Positions 28,573 to 40,087 of a stretch of 64,000 bases of DNA are shown here, piece after piece; within the stretch, counting starts at the first letter, position 1, and every line of letters begins with the position of its first letter. Under the pieces are notes generated by a model. It searched no databases. It saw nothing but the letters and a program-made list of their open reading frames with translations, and was not told where the DNA came from. This DNA comes from Anoplolepis gracilipes (taxonomy: Eukaryota > Arthropoda > Insecta > Hymenoptera > Formicidae). A program made the position numbers and the translations under genes. Location: contig NC_132986.1 of the NCBI RefSeq assembly GCF_047496725.1, forward strand, positions 1 through 64,000, written 5' to 3'.

Positions 28573-30716
28573 CAAGGTTTGGGAGCTTTGTTGCCAGTAG
28601 CAAGTTTCTTAGCGCCACACATGTAGTTCCCTGTACGGTGACAATAATCTAATCCCTTTTGTTTACAAGGGAAACAACATGCAGGGTTCGGACAGTCAGT
28701 CACTTGATGTCCCCGTTCACCACACTTGAAACAACATCCCATTCTGTCATTAGTCGATCTACAATTAACCCTGGTGTGGCCAAATTCCCAGCACCTGTAG
28801 CATTGCATGGGTTTTGCCTCCAGAAGTTCAATTCGCGCTGTCGTCCATCCGATTCGGGTCCTTGTAGTTTTGGCTATTCTAATGGCCGTGGATAGAGAGC
28901 ATTGTACCCAGGTCATAAATAATCCGATCTTCATAGGCCTAATTTCTCCGATTTTAAGATCAGGGACTTTGCAGTCTCCTAGCTCCGCTAATCTCTTTAG
29001 GATATCGTCCTTGTGGAGTGACCCATCGAATCCGCTCACTCTAATATCGCCCTTCACAACTGGTCTTGTGATTTTAGCTTCCATACCTATCACCTCAATT
29101 AGCTTGGCTTTAAGGTCCTCTGCCTTGTTCTTATTGTCTGGACCCGCTATTTCTATGATCCAGTTGCCATTAATGGACTGACGAATTCTTGATTTCTCGA
29201 TTCCGAGCTCTTCCATCGAAATGTTTTGCCTTGCTTTCCTTATTGCATCAGCATATGAAAAGTCAGGATTATTCCCCTGGATTACTATTGCCGAAGTCGT
29301 AGGGGCTCTCCGTTTAGATTTTAGCTTTTCCAGCTCTTGAGTTCTCTTAGGAGGTTCAGAAGCTTCTTTCGTCTTAGGTGTTTCTTCCGAGTTCGTTCTT
29401 CTATTCCTGATAGGGTTCCTTCTATTTTTCCTTACTTTTGTCCATCCAGGCGAGTCGTTATTGGTGGGAGAAGCCCTTTCCATAAGGTGATCTTCTCGCA
29501 TATCGGTACCTCTATGTGAGTCGATTATATCCTTCGGAGGTTTCAGCTGGATATTACTGATAATCCTAGGAGCCGCTGGTCTGTTTCTCGGTACCCTTTG
29601 TGGCTTGGGGGCCACGAAGTAATGTTCAGATTGCGAGGCACGTTCCTTGTTGGATACCTTTTTTTCTTCTTCCATAGCAGGAACGAGGGCTGGGAATTTC
29701 CTATTATATTCCGTTTCCTTGGGGTCCATAGGGATTGTTCTTATTTCCTTTATTGGGGAAGTACCCCTATCCGCCTGAATGACTTTTTTATAGGTCTGCT
29801 CTCTTGTGATTGTAGCCTGGAGGCTCTCCATGACTCTCTGCATGTCTGAGATGTCCTTTTTAAGACGGGCTATCTCCCTTTTATGATTTGCTACTGCAGT
29901 CGTCAACTCTAAATTTTTGCGTTTCAGGGTCGCTGGATCTCCTCTATCCTCCTCTCTTTCCGCTAACAAGGTGATTACTTCGCCAATTGTGAGCAGACGT
30001 TCTTTCATAAGTCTCTGGCAGGGACCATTCAAATTCCCGCATTCCTTCCTAATTATTTCGAGATCGTCGACCCATTTTTTCGCGTCGATTTTCAATTGCA
30101 AGGAAGAATGATCCTTGAGAACCTCCAAATCTAAGGGTACTTGTCTCATCCTCTCCTTAATGGTTTTTCCACCACCACTACCGTCACCGCGTCTGTTTTT
30201 CCTCCCTGTACTGATTCCAGGGTCAGTGCCCTCAGAGTCTGCGTAATGTGCAAGGCTAGACATAGAGTCTCGAGGACCCGTCAGGTCGATGACGTCACTT
30301 CTAGTTGTACGTTTCTTCTTTATTTCTTCCTCCTCTTCATCGTCAGATTCATCACTGATTATTGCTCGAGTCTTCCTTTTAGGTCTGCTTGGTACAGATT
30401 CTCTATTAGATGTGACATCCGTGTCACTGTCCAGGTCCTTAAAGAGATTTCTCTTAACATCATCAAAAGCAACCGGAGAGGGACCAGGTGATGGAGTTTC
30501 TTTTCCCCTCAGGAAACTCGTTCCTGGTGTAGAAAATACTTCGTCTGTTGGCGGTGGTAAGCCCTCAATCTCTTTGCAGACTAATGTGCTCATAGCTTCC
30601 TGGGTAGGTAAATCCTGCTCCTCCGTTAGCGTATCTTCCATAATTTGTTCTGTGGTTATGAAAGATATCTCCTCCTCCTCATTTTGTTTTTGTTTTGGTA
30701 ATTTAATATTTAGCAT
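28572..30716 (-). CDS. ORF1 of the R1-clade element: gag-like zinc-knuckle protein
   Basis: 714 residues from MLNIKLPK. The frame is open 54 codons farther upstream to 30878, but that part is translated 5' UTR-like sequence. The N-terminal half is acidic and serine-rich with a DDEEEEE patch. A central Glu/Lys/Leu segment reads as coiled coil. The C-terminus has CYRCWEFGHTRVNC, CFKCGERGHQVTDC and a third, longer cysteine/histidine cluster. The role inferred from family members is RNA binding and particle formation. The stop codon overlaps the ORF2 start. Confidence 0.9.
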   Translation of the reverse strand: MLNIKLPKQKQNEEEEISFITTEQIMEDTLTEEQDLPTQEAMSTLVCKEIEGLPPPTDEVFSTPGTSFLRGKETPSPGPSPVAFDDVKRNLFKDLDSDTDVTSNRESVPSRPKRKTRAIISDESDDEEEEEIKKKRTTRSDVIDLTGPRDSMSSLAHYADSEGTDPGISTGRKNRRGDGSGGGKTIKERMRQVPLDLEVLKDHSSLQLKIDAKKWVDDLEIIRKECGNLNGPCQRLMKERLLTIGEVITLLAEREEDRGDPATLKRKNLELTTAVANHKREIARLKKDISDMQRVMESLQATITREQTYKKVIQADRGTSPIKEIRTIPMDPKETEYNRKFPALVPAMEEEKKVSNKERASQSEHYFVAPKPQRVPRNRPAAPRIISNIQLKPPKDIIDSHRGTDMREDHLMERASPTNNDSPGWTKVRKNRRNPIRNRRTNSEETPKTKEASEPPKRTQELEKLKSKRRAPTTSAIVIQGNNPDFSYADAIRKARQNISMEELGIEKSRIRQSINGNWIIEIAGPDNKNKAEDLKAKLIEVIGMEAKITRPVVKGDIRVSGFDGSLHKDDILKRLAELGDCKVPDLKIGEIRPMKIGLFMTWVQCSLSTAIRIAKTTRTRIGWTTARIELLEAKPMQCYRCWEFGHTRVNCRSTNDRMGCCFKCGERGHQVTDCPNPACCFPCKQKGLDYCHRTGNYMCGAKKLATGNKAPKP

Positions 30717-30924
30717 ACTTGTCCCACGAGTGATGTCGGAAATACGGTCGGCCTGGGCAGAGCCGCTTGCCCAGGTAAGCCTTTCTACACTGGGAGGGTC
30801 GGCCGGTACCCCCAGGAGTCGTTTGAGACTGCGCCTATTATGCTCGCCGCAGCCACGAGCCCCCGAGCACGCCCTCACACTACGGGCTACGAGCTAATCT
30901 TAACTAGGTTAAAATGCATGCAAT

Positions 30925-31170
30925 TTAGGTAAGTATAATAACTATTAGGGTGCGAGTATCGCGATCAATAAAATATAAGGTAAGTATAATAATTCTTTAA
31001 AGTACGAGTATCGAATCAACAATATAACCAACACTTATAAAACAAATCTATCTATAAGGTATGTGTAAAACTGAATGGGGTACGAGTATCGCGATCAATA
31101 ATATAAATGTATATAGAATAAGTATACTATCTATCTGTAAGGTAAGTATAATATTGTAATAACTAATATA
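30925..31170. repeat. Degenerate AT-rich tandem repeat
   Basis: The phrases AAGGTAAGTATAATA and GTACGAGTATCGCGATCAAT recur three to four times at intervals of about 60-75 bp, increasingly diverged to the right. The next ~240 bp continue as AT-rich sequence with weak echoes of the motif and no gene. Confidence 0.6.
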
Positions 31171-31459
31171 CAAAATAAGTATTGTAATTAGTAAAGTAAC
31201 TATAATGTAAAATAAGTATAATATTGCAATCAGTAAGTAGCATAATTAATGTACGAATAAATGTTGTAATCAGCAATTAAATAAATAGCTATTATAAAGC
31301 TATAATAAAATCTAACTCATAGATAGTTATTCTTATTTACATTAGCGTTGATAAGGATTAATTATCTTAACGCACATCTGTTCCTGGTAGTCATAAGATA
31401 CTGTACAGTATTTTTTTAGGTTGTAACCAGCTGAGGAGGTAAGGGGGAACGTCAGAAAC

Positions 31460-31620
31460 ATGGACCACCCGACGCGCATCCCCTCTTGTCAGTCAAAAGT
31501 TACTGCGCAGGGATATCCGTTTTTTATCCCCTGCAGGGGGTGGGGGACTTTCCAAGGATAACAAAACACCCGGCGCGCATCCCCCTAAATTTCTGTAAAG
31601 CTACTGCGCAGCTATTAAAA
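31460..31620. repeat. Two direct copies of a ~45 bp GC-rich motif
   Basis: CACCCG(A/G)CGCGCATCCCC followed by AAAG(T/C)TACTGCGCAG occurs at about 31466-31511 and again at about 31568-31614, in otherwise AT-rich DNA. The function is unknown; it may be a transposon remnant or a small subtelomeric repeat. Confidence 0.6.
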
Positions 31621-31839
31621 GTTGCACAGATGCTCTCTAAATTCTAGTTCTCCTCCAATTGGAGAACACCACTATTAAGTTCGTTTTGGTGTACGGCTTC
31701 TGGTTTGCTCAATAATAAGAGTGTCAGATCCTATATGCAAATCGCCATTCTATGTGTCATACTAGTGACTTCCCCTATGTGCCACGCGCCGCATGCGAAC
31801 CCGCTCGTATTGTGAACGCGCCCGCTTGATTCAGCTAAG

Positions 31840-33640
31840 ATGGCCGCCAAGACCGCGTGTAATACTTCGCGGTGTTAGTGTGCTATTCCGAGATATTTAT
31901 TAAGATTTTCGTGTAATTATGTATGAGCTAGTGAGTGACCGCATATCATCGGGAACCTTCATCCGCGTGTTGTGCCTTGGTCTTCATATTGATCGTAAAA
32001 TCTATTGCGTCGAACCGTATTCGCTTCGATGTGTAAGATATTCTGTCAATGTTATTCGTATCATCATCAATATTCTACGTTGTTTTTTAGATATGTCGAT
32101 GAGAAGGATGCGACCGAGACGACGCCGTAGTCAGGAACAACAGGCAATCAGTAATCTTCGTGTCACTGCTACAAGGATAGTTTCTTTCCGCTAACTTTAC
32201 TTAATTATTTATAAAATAATTATCATTATCATTTCATTTTCTGCACTCATTGTGATTAATAATACTTGTTCACAGGTGGACTATAGATGAGAACGTCTCA
32301 TTCTTTAGGAAAATTACCACATTATATGAGACGTGTAGCGCAGGGTTGTTATTTATGCTCCCCTACCTTGTGTTGCGAGTCATGGACACTCGTTACGCCA
32401 AATCAGAATACCAGGGCTGAAAATGAACATCGTTGGGAAGAGCATGCTCTAACGCAGGTCTCACTCATTCACACCTGTCACTGGAGGGTGTCTAACCTCA
32501 CAGGTAAGAACTTCCGCATCACTTATTTAACATTTTTAATTATTAATATGTATAGTTGTTGTTTTTCTCACTTAATGCTATATTAACGTCTCTATATATT
32601 ATTAGTTAATTAGAGGGATTCTTTAGCGTCCTAAGTTTCACTCCATCTGTGGTTACTAATTATTTCAGGTTCGTCTATTGTTTTCTAATAAACGCCTATA
32701 TTAGTTTCAGTTACAATAACCCTCAGCAGTCATTCTCATCATAACATACAGCCAGTATTTGATGTGTTTATCAGACATCGCCTAAGAAAATGGTTATGTA
32801 CTTCGAAATATTGCTAATTACGTCAATACTTATCTCAGGTGAATGTTTCCTCTGAATTACAAAACCACTAAATAATACTAAGGTAATTATGTATAATTAG
32901 TTATTGCTTCCTTCGTTTTTTCCTTTTCTCTTTTATTTTGCTAACAAAAACTTAATGTATATGATTGCTTTCTAACCTACAACTGTCACTAGATAATATA
33001 CTATTGCAATTACCGCTCTAAATTATCACAACCAGGCACTTAACCCCAGTTATATACATATATATATATATTAAGTTAATTAATTTAACTTAACTTAACT
33101 ATGTGTAACGAATATAATTAGATGTATTCTTGTTGTAGAAAACCACTAAAGAACACTAAGTATACTAAGTATATTTGTATTTATGTTCATATTTATCTAT
33201 TACTTTGTGCAATTTACTATTTAGTGCATGGACTAATGCAGTCTATTGTAACTTTTATGCAACTATATTATATATACGCGCATCCCTTATAATTTCTTAT
33301 ATTTTCTCGGTTTCAAGGTTGACAGGAGGAAGGAGATGTTCACAAAAGAAATAGTTGCCGCGATGACAGAGTATCCGGCCCTTGAAGAATCTTCGCGTGC
33401 TCATCGGATCATCATACAATTTCCAGGAGAAATGGAGGAGACCGGACGCAGGCGATCGCCCAAAAGGTAAGGTCTTTTGACGATTACAGGTCGTTCTGTC
33501 ATACACAGTCGGCTGATGTTTGCCGATTTTAATTAAACTAGTTAGATCCTCTAATCACACCAATTCCCTCCTTCCGTAGGACAGGCAACCTCGCCGCAAA
33601 AACAGCGCTGCTATCTATCAGTCATTAAGTATCAAAGGTA
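31840..33640 (+). ncRNA. Possible spliced subtelomeric transcript (speculative)
   Basis: Several segments look like exons. 32276-32502 lies between TTGTTCACAG and CAGGTAAGAAC. About 33322-33468 lies between a TTGACAG and AAAAGGTAAGG. About 33581-33641 lies between CTTCCGTAG and AAAGGTACAA. Joining the last two gives a 59-codon frame from the ATG at 33335 (MFTKEIVAAM...) to a TAA near 33626. A second short frame, rich in arginine, starts with ATGTCGATGAGAAGG near 32094. GC content rises over these segments. I do not recognise the products. A decayed gene or a non-coding RNA is as likely as a real coding gene. Confidence 0.25.
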
Positions 33641-33644
33641 CAAC

Positions 33645-35160
33645 ATATAGTACTATTACAAGAAGAGTGGCAGATTCCCTAACCTAAATTCAAAATTATT
33701 TTTAGGTGGCTATTATAACTCTCCAAAGAACTCTGCTGATGCTTACATCACAAGGATATTTTCATTATTTATAAATAAAAATTATATATACGTTTGTTTT
33801 CATTAATTTTCCACGAGCTAACACAATGTATTTACATGGGTCATGGCACAGAGGCCCGATGCAATCATTTTTATTAACCACTGCACAATAACCTATGATC
33901 ATCTATTCTTAACAATAAATAATATCCATTATAATATTGTCCACTGTAATATTGTTAACCTTTAGTTAATTTTAAAATCCTTAGATTACTAATCCATTTT
34001 ATTTATTTGTACCATTAAGACATTCATCTTCTACCGTTGTTATGTCCGCCATTATGTGAACACGTTATAAAGGTGGTGTTATTTATTCATGATTACTCCT
34101 TGTGTCACCTCTTCCTCATTGGTTATCATCTGTTGCCAACTTAGATGGTGACGTAACGCATGATAACTAAGAGCACGCAATGCGTTACCACTACACCACA
34201 CTTAATTTGAGTACTGTTCTCTAACATCACAACACTATTGTGCACTTATTGTTTAATTAACATTGTATACTAACTTAACTCAGTATATATCGTCACATTA
34301 TATTTATAATATTATTATTCCTAAGCATCAATTTATATTGTTCACTATTGTCAATGTGTGTACCCTTCAATTTACATTTGCATCATATTCACATTCATAT
34401 GAGATTAAATTTTTCCTGCTCATGTATACTAGAATCCATATAGAGCCATGCTCACCTAACCAGTTAGTGTATTAAAATAACACAGTCATTAATTAATTGT
34501 ACCACTAAACACTGGCTATTTGCATCGGTGACTTGCACCTCATCCAGCATGTAGGAACTGGAACTACGTCACGAAGTGACGTCATCGCTTCATTCGCACG
34601 TCATTTTACACCAAATGCGCTAGCAAAATAAATGTTTTAAGCACAAGGCACCCACAATCATCTCTTCTTGCCTGATAATGTCCCCGTTATTGGCCGCGAG
34701 CACCAGCTAAACTCAAAACAACGGTACTTCACTGTTAAATGCGGTTGACGTGGACATGACGTAGGCAGTCTTCCACGTACGCGGCCGTCACTTTTCCGTG
34801 TAAAATTCACAAAACAGAACACTTTTCACGTACCAGACCGCGTCTCCTCGTTTTTAGTATTCCCCCGTGAGTTATAAAATAGTTTTTACTGTCTGGGAGC
34901 CGAGGATAAGCCATCTTTAGTCTTGATAGCAACCAGCGTGGCCGCAACGACACGTCACCATGAAGAGGCAGTTTTTCATTAATTTTAATTAATTAATTAT
35001 CACCACCTTGACAAAAAATATATATTTATACACTACTCGTTGCCGCGAACAGCATCAAACACAATTCAAGGCGCGAAGTGCGCTTTTAACCGTCTATAGT
35101 AAGGTGCTTTGCCGGAGCGATGTCAGACACGTCCGTACTCAACGGCAGGCACCACCAAAC
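33645..35160. other. AT-rich subtelomeric sequence without a recognised gene
   Basis: No supported gene is seen. On the minus strand near 34195-34130, GTGGTGTAGTGGTAACGC resembles a tRNA A-box arm and could be the head of a tRNA-derived SINE, but no clear B box follows. Several ACGTCA-type sites occur (34147, 34566-34583 including TGACGTCA, 34600, 34757). Confidence 0.35.
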
Positions 35161-35162
35161 TC

Positions 35163-35334
35163 AACCTAACCTAACCTAACCTAACCTAACCTAACCTAAC
35201 CTAACCTAACCTAACCTAACCTAACCTAACCTAACCTAACCTAACCTAACCTAACCTGGCTTGGCCTGGCCTGGCCTGGCCTGGCCTGGCCTGGCCTGGC
35301 CTGACCTGACTTGGCCTGGCTTAACCTGAGGAAA
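35163..35334. repeat. Interstitial telomere tract decaying to CCTGG variants
   Basis: About 18 CCTAA units with the same polarity as the terminal array (35165-35256) are followed on the proximal side by about 14 CCTGG-type units with occasional CCTGA and CTTGG variants (35257-35334). It lies some 10 kb inside the last terminal-complex repeat. It is either a relic of an older chromosome end or DNA inserted with telomere repeats. The sharp change from CCTAA to CCTGG suggests separate amplification of a variant block. Confidence 0.93.
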
Positions 35335-35479
35335 AAAATATATAAAAATACATTATTTTGACGTCAGGTTCAGCATATATTACTCGTCTTAAACAGTTAC
35401 GTAAATTAGTTCTTATACATTTCTTTGAAACACTTACCGTTCTCAAGTTACAAAGTATAATTCTATCATCGTACTTTAA

Positions 35480-36345
35480 ATTTTGGTCAGGTCAATTGTG
35501 CTTTGTTCATCTTTATAAACTTTATTATACGAGCCAAACCTGACTCCGGTAAAATAAATATTTGAATTATTTATTCATGTAACATTTTTACAACTTTGTT
35601 CTTTTTGCGGTCAGGTCAATTGTTTTTTATTTATCTTTATAAACCTTATTATACGAGTCAATCCTGACTTCGGTAAAATAAATATTTGAATAATTTATTC
35701 ATGTAACATTTTTACAACTTTGTATTCTTTGGTCAGGTCAATTGTGCTTTATTCATCTTTATAAACGTTATTATACGAGCCAAACTTGACTTCGGTAAAA
35801 TAAATATTTGAATAATTTATTTATGTAACTTTTTTACAACTTTGTATTCTCCGGTCAGGTCAATTGTGCTTTATTCATCTTTATAAACCTTATTATACGA
35901 GCCAAACTTGACTCCGGCAAAATAAATATTTGAATAATTTATTCATGTAACATTTTTACAACTTCTTATTTTGCGGTCAGGTCAAGTGTGCTTTATTTAT
36001 CTTTATAAACTCTATTATACGAGCCGAATTTGACTTCGGTACAATAAATATTTGAATATTTTATTCATGTAACATTTTTACAATTTTGTATTTCACGGTC
36101 AGTTTAATGGTGCTTTATTCATTCTTTACAAACCTTATTATATGATCCGAATTTGATTCACGTAAAGTAAATATTTGAATAATTTAATTATGTAATATTT
36201 TTTACTACTTTGTATTTTGCCGTCAAATTAATGGTTCTTAATTAATATTTACTTATCTTACTATGTGAGCTCAACATGACTGCGTAAGGAATTTATTTAA
36301 ATAATTTATTTATGTAATATTTTTACATCTTTATATTACTTTATA
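35480..36345. repeat. ~120 bp subtelomeric satellite, about seven copies
   Basis: The unit begins GGTCAGGTCAATTGTGCTTT and continues with TTATACGAGCCAAAC, TGACT(C/T)CGGTAAAATAAA and CATGTAACATTTTTACAAC. Starts are near 35484, 35609, 35731, 35853, 35974, 36097 and 36221. Identity is high in the first five and falls toward the right. There is no coding potential. Confidence 0.9.
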
Positions 36346-36765
36346 ACTCCAAAATTGTGGGTCGTACAGAGACGTACTTGGGAAAGAATATTAGTTTTTT
36401 AAAGCCCTAAAGATTGCGAATAATTAAAACTCTTAATTTCAAGAAACGATAATTAAAATTACAAATATACGAAAAATCTTTGAAAATTCATAACTTCAAA
36501 ACTGTGGGTCGTACAGAGACGTACTTTAGAGAGAATATAGGTCTTTTAGAGCCCTAAAGATCGCGACCAATTAGAACTTTTAATCTCAAGAAACGATAAT
36601 TAAAATTACAAATAAACGAAAAATCTTTGAAAATTCATAACTCGGGAACTGTGGGTCGTACAGAGACGTACTTGAAGGGAAATATAGGTCCCTCCTAACC
36701 CTAAAGATCGCGTCTAATTAGAACTCTTAATTTGTAGAAACAATAATTATATTACTTATAAAATA
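36340..36765. repeat. ~150 bp subtelomeric satellite, three copies
   Basis: Three units start near 36345, 36490 and 36640. Each contains CTGTGGGTCGTACAGAGACG, then GCCCTAAAGATCGCG, CTTTTAATCTCAAGAAACGA and, in the first two, CGAAAAATCTTTGAAAATTC. The third is the most diverged and truncated. It directly follows the 120 bp satellite but is unrelated to it. Confidence 0.88.
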
Positions 36766-37034
36766 CAAGATATTTCGTAAAATTTTAATTTTTCGATTAT
36801 CTTACCCCAATACTTTTATGCACAAAATATAGAGACGAATCAATTGGCATAATTAAAACACATAATTATTTCAAAATAAAAATATTTAACTGCTAATTGC
36901 AAATTTAGATTTTTTTTTTTAAGATAATTATGTGTTTTCTTTACAACAATTGATTCGTCTCATTATTCTGTGCATAAAAGTATTGGGGTAAGATAATCAA
37001 GAAATGAATATTTTACGAGATATCTTGTATTTTA
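36760..37034. mobile_element. Foldback element with ~110 bp inverted arms
   Basis: The left arm (about 36760-36869) and the right arm (about 36923-37034) are inverted copies, sharing for example GATTATCTTACCCCAATACT with AGTATTGGGGTAAGATAATC and GACGAATCAATTG with CAATTGATTCGTC. The loop is ~53 bp and there is no reading frame. It is consistent with a MITE or foldback transposon. Confidence 0.82.
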
Positions 37035-37265
37035 TGTCAAAATACTGCAACTTTGAAGCTTTATAACTCGTAAAGTTCTTCACGAAAAAAAAAATTAAAC
37101 ATGACGTTCATGTGACCTTCAAATAATTCTTCAAGGTCAAACCAATGGTACTCTCTTATGGCCCTCTCGAAACCATACAACTTTTATCTGAAACATTTTT
37201 CTCTCTCGGGTTTAGTTTTCGAGATATTCGACTGGATGCATTAAAATGGTCCACCCTGTATATTA
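37035..37265. mobile_element. Probable DNA-transposon remnant
   Basis: The sequence ends in ATGGTCCACCCTGTATATTA, a terminal type often seen on dispersed insect elements (TATACAGGGTGG on the other strand). It also contains TTTTCGAGATATTCG phrases common in such repeats. No coding frame is seen. The assignment rests on the end motif only. Confidence 0.35.
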
Positions 37266-37542
37266 ATAGTTTTTAATTAACAATAATGTTATATATTAAA
37301 AGTTGTACTTCCTCTTCAAGATATTTATATTTTTTAATAAAATTAATTCCCTGAATTTTTTTAACCTGCGATTTATTTATGACATAAATAATGCACGATT
37401 GTTTTATAAACAAATTAGTTTATTAACATTTATACAAGAGTTCATACAATCCAGCATTTGATAAATTATAAGCACAAATTATATATATAATATATTAATT
37501 ATATATCTAAGACATTTATATTTTATTTTAATGTTATGTTTT

Positions 37543-37548
37543 ATTGTA

Positions 37549-37588
<40 letters not shown>

Positions 37589-37594
37589 TACAAT
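37543..37594. repeat. (AT)n tract inside a perfect palindrome
   Basis: ATTGTAGT, then about 18 AT units, then ACTACAAT. The whole segment is its own reverse complement and could extrude as a cruciform. The flanks (37266-37542 and 37595-38148) are AT-rich with no supported gene. Confidence 0.85.
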
Positions 37595-38148
37595 ATGTTC
37601 AGTCACGCAAGTCTCTCAGCTGGTACTCGTAAAGGACCCGCATTTATGAATCGCTGTCAACTTTCGCTTACATAGTCGCTCTCGCCAAGAGTGTGCATCA
37701 CAACCAACATTAATTTTAGTTTTGAGACAAATTATTACAAAGAAGAGAATATATTTAAACTGACAAATAATTAATTATAATAACACATCTCTAATAAATG
37801 TGTGATGAGAAAATTTATAATTATCCAAATTCTCCCTCTAACCAAATATTTAATCAAACAGAAAAGATATCCAATATCCCACGAGATTTGCCCGTCTCGC
37901 GAGTGAAATCACGGATCTGTGCCAAACGTTTGTGAAATTGAGGACATACACGTATATACACGCGCAAGATGTGTCTTTCGCGTCAGCGGCTTCTTTACCG
38001 GTATTATGTGGAGGGGTACCGTCTTAGGGAAAGTTTATTTACAATAAAAGAAGCGTTTTCGATCTTGATGTGTGCGTGGTTCGATGCACGACTTCGCGAG
38101 ACCTCTGATCCCCCAAGCAAACTCTCTGTGTTAAAGCTAATACGAACG

Positions 38149-38223
38149 ACACACACACACACACATACACACGCACACACGCACGCACGCGCACACGCAC
38201 GCACGCGCACACGCACACACACA
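38149..38223. repeat. (AC)n/(ACGC)n microsatellite
   Basis: Compound CA and GCAC repeats. The region to its right (38224-39280) is AT-rich with no supported gene. Confidence 0.95.
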
Positions 38224-39276
38224 GAAATTACAATACAAAACGTAAAATATGCTAATCAGCAGTAGAATTTTCATCTTTAATACAAATTTGAGTCTTGACA
38301 TTTTTCGAGAGAAGTATAACTGGAAAAGTGTAATCATCAAATAGATAGATAAATATATATATATCTCATGAAGCATATTCCGTCTTAAAGTCTAAATAAT
38401 CGTTTAAACAATCTTTAAACGTACATTTTATTACAAATTTGATATAAAAGATACGTAAAGAGTAATTTTTAATAATTAAATTTAAAGCACTTAAACAATA
38501 AGTTTTTCAAGTTTATAAATTTTACGCGACATATTATTCTTAAACGAAATCATAATCAAGTCTTAGTAGACAGCGATAACACAATTGATGTGAGTCCAGA
38601 GAAACTTATCTTTCTTTTTTTTTATATGTTAAAACATAAAAACTAATTTTCCCTGTTAAAATATAAACTTATTTCTACGGTTATTAAGCTTACATTTGAT
38701 AATTATGTGCTTCTTTTCTATTGAGCGTGTTCTTGTATGATTGTCGAAGTTGGCGGTGCCCGATCGCGTGAATGTTATTCTATCAAGAATGGAGGAGAGA
38801 AAAGTGCCAACACAAAAGGAATAGATACAAGGAAGTGAAACTAGTGTCGCACAACTATGTACAGAGTGTCTCTGTGTCGCAACTAAATGCGAACTTGCGT
38901 AATCTGAGCTCGGGAAGGCCACGCTACTACTGACAAGTTCTTCTTGTTTAAAATACATATACAATTGTAATTAATATCATTACACTTATTATTAAGAAAA
39001 GCTCTCTTGTTATATACCGATTGTTTCTCAGAGTGAGCTTGTCGGCTCACGCTTATCGGCTGTCGAAACGACGTAGAAGAGTAAAATCTCGCGGGAGGTA
39101 ACCGAGGGCAATCGATTCGATTTCACTCAGAGATGCTGGGGTATTCAAGGTTACTATCTTCATGGTTTGTATGCTATTGAACTTACCAAGTCAGCTTGCG
39201 TTCTCTCGCGAGCCATGAATAAGCATTTCTCATTGTCGCGTATACATGCATATATATAGCTGATTTGCATCTGATA

Positions 39277-39280
<4 letters not shown>

Positions 39281-39337
<57 letters not shown>

Positions 39338-39449
39338 CGTGCGTGCGTGCGTGTGTCGGAATTAAAGAGGGTCTCTGAAAAATTAGAAAATATCGATATA
39401 AAAGAGACGGAAAGAAGACAGGCTAAGGATAAGAGAGATAAAAAGCAAG

Positions 39450-39519
<70 letters not shown>
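39281..39519. repeat. (GT)n, (AT)n and (GA)n microsatellite cluster
   Basis: (GT)n with a GC-rich tail is at 39281-39356, (TA)n at 39450-39468 and (GA)n at 39469-39519. The cluster lies just downstream of the stop codon of the glutamine-rich gene and probably in or near its 3' UTR. Confidence 0.93.
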
Positions 39520-39521
<2 letters not shown>

Positions 39522-39597
39522 CGATTTCTAATATCATCCTGTAGTAATTTACATGATTCGTCCAAGTCTTATCGATTACGCTTGTCTGCCTCTACTC

Positions 39598-40039
39598 TCA
39601 CACGCTGCCCAATTTGCCGCGATTACTTACAAATTGATAATTTTTGTTTGGCAATGCACCGACGTTCAACGCCAACACTTTGGACACGATGTTGAGGTCC
39701 TCGGAACCTGGACCCTGCACATTGCTCAACTCACCAGCGACACCCGATTGATAAAGCAAACGCTGAATCTGCTTGGCGGGCGTTTGTTGGGCTCTTGGAA
39801 TCTGCCTGAACTGCGTGTAGGGATTGTAAACGAGTGTACTAGGACTCCTTGTTGGCGCGATAAAGTTAAACGCGTTCCTCGATGGAGGTGGTTGTTTGTT
39901 GTCTGGGTTGAAGCCGAAATTACCAACCGCGTTAAAGGCCTCTTGCCTGTTGAATCTGGTGGCCGGAGCTACAGGCGGTTGGAAGTCGGTAGGAAACGAG
40001 ACGAAATTCTGATGCAATTGCTGCTGGTGCTGATGCTGG

Positions 40040-40087
<48 letters not shown>

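Larger units (their letters stand above)
25200..30900 (-). mobile_element. Intact R1-clade non-LTR retrotransposon
   Basis: About 5.7 kb on the minus strand with intact ORF1 and ORF2, a ~185 bp GC-rich 5' UTR and a ~230 bp AT-rich 3' UTR. The 3' UTR contains a hairpin with arms GGGCATCAG and CTGATGCCC (about 25279-25330). The 3' end is uncertain and may be the (TTA)n run near 25209 (TAA-type tail on the minus strand). The 5' end is placed where GC content falls near 30897. There is no telomere repeat at either end, so I cannot tell whether it is target-specific. Protein motifs place it in the same broad clade as the telomere elements but clearly in a different family. Confidence 0.85.

Noticed and set aside
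30716..30900. HDV-like ribozyme at the 5' end of the R1-clade element
   Set aside because: Some G/C pairings are possible (GCTCG with CGAGC), but I could not lay out P1, P2, P3 and a CTAAG-type strand in the right order.
35163..36765. CRISPR-like array of repeats
   Set aside because: The repeats are contiguous satellites and telomere units without unique spacers, in a eukaryotic chromosome end.
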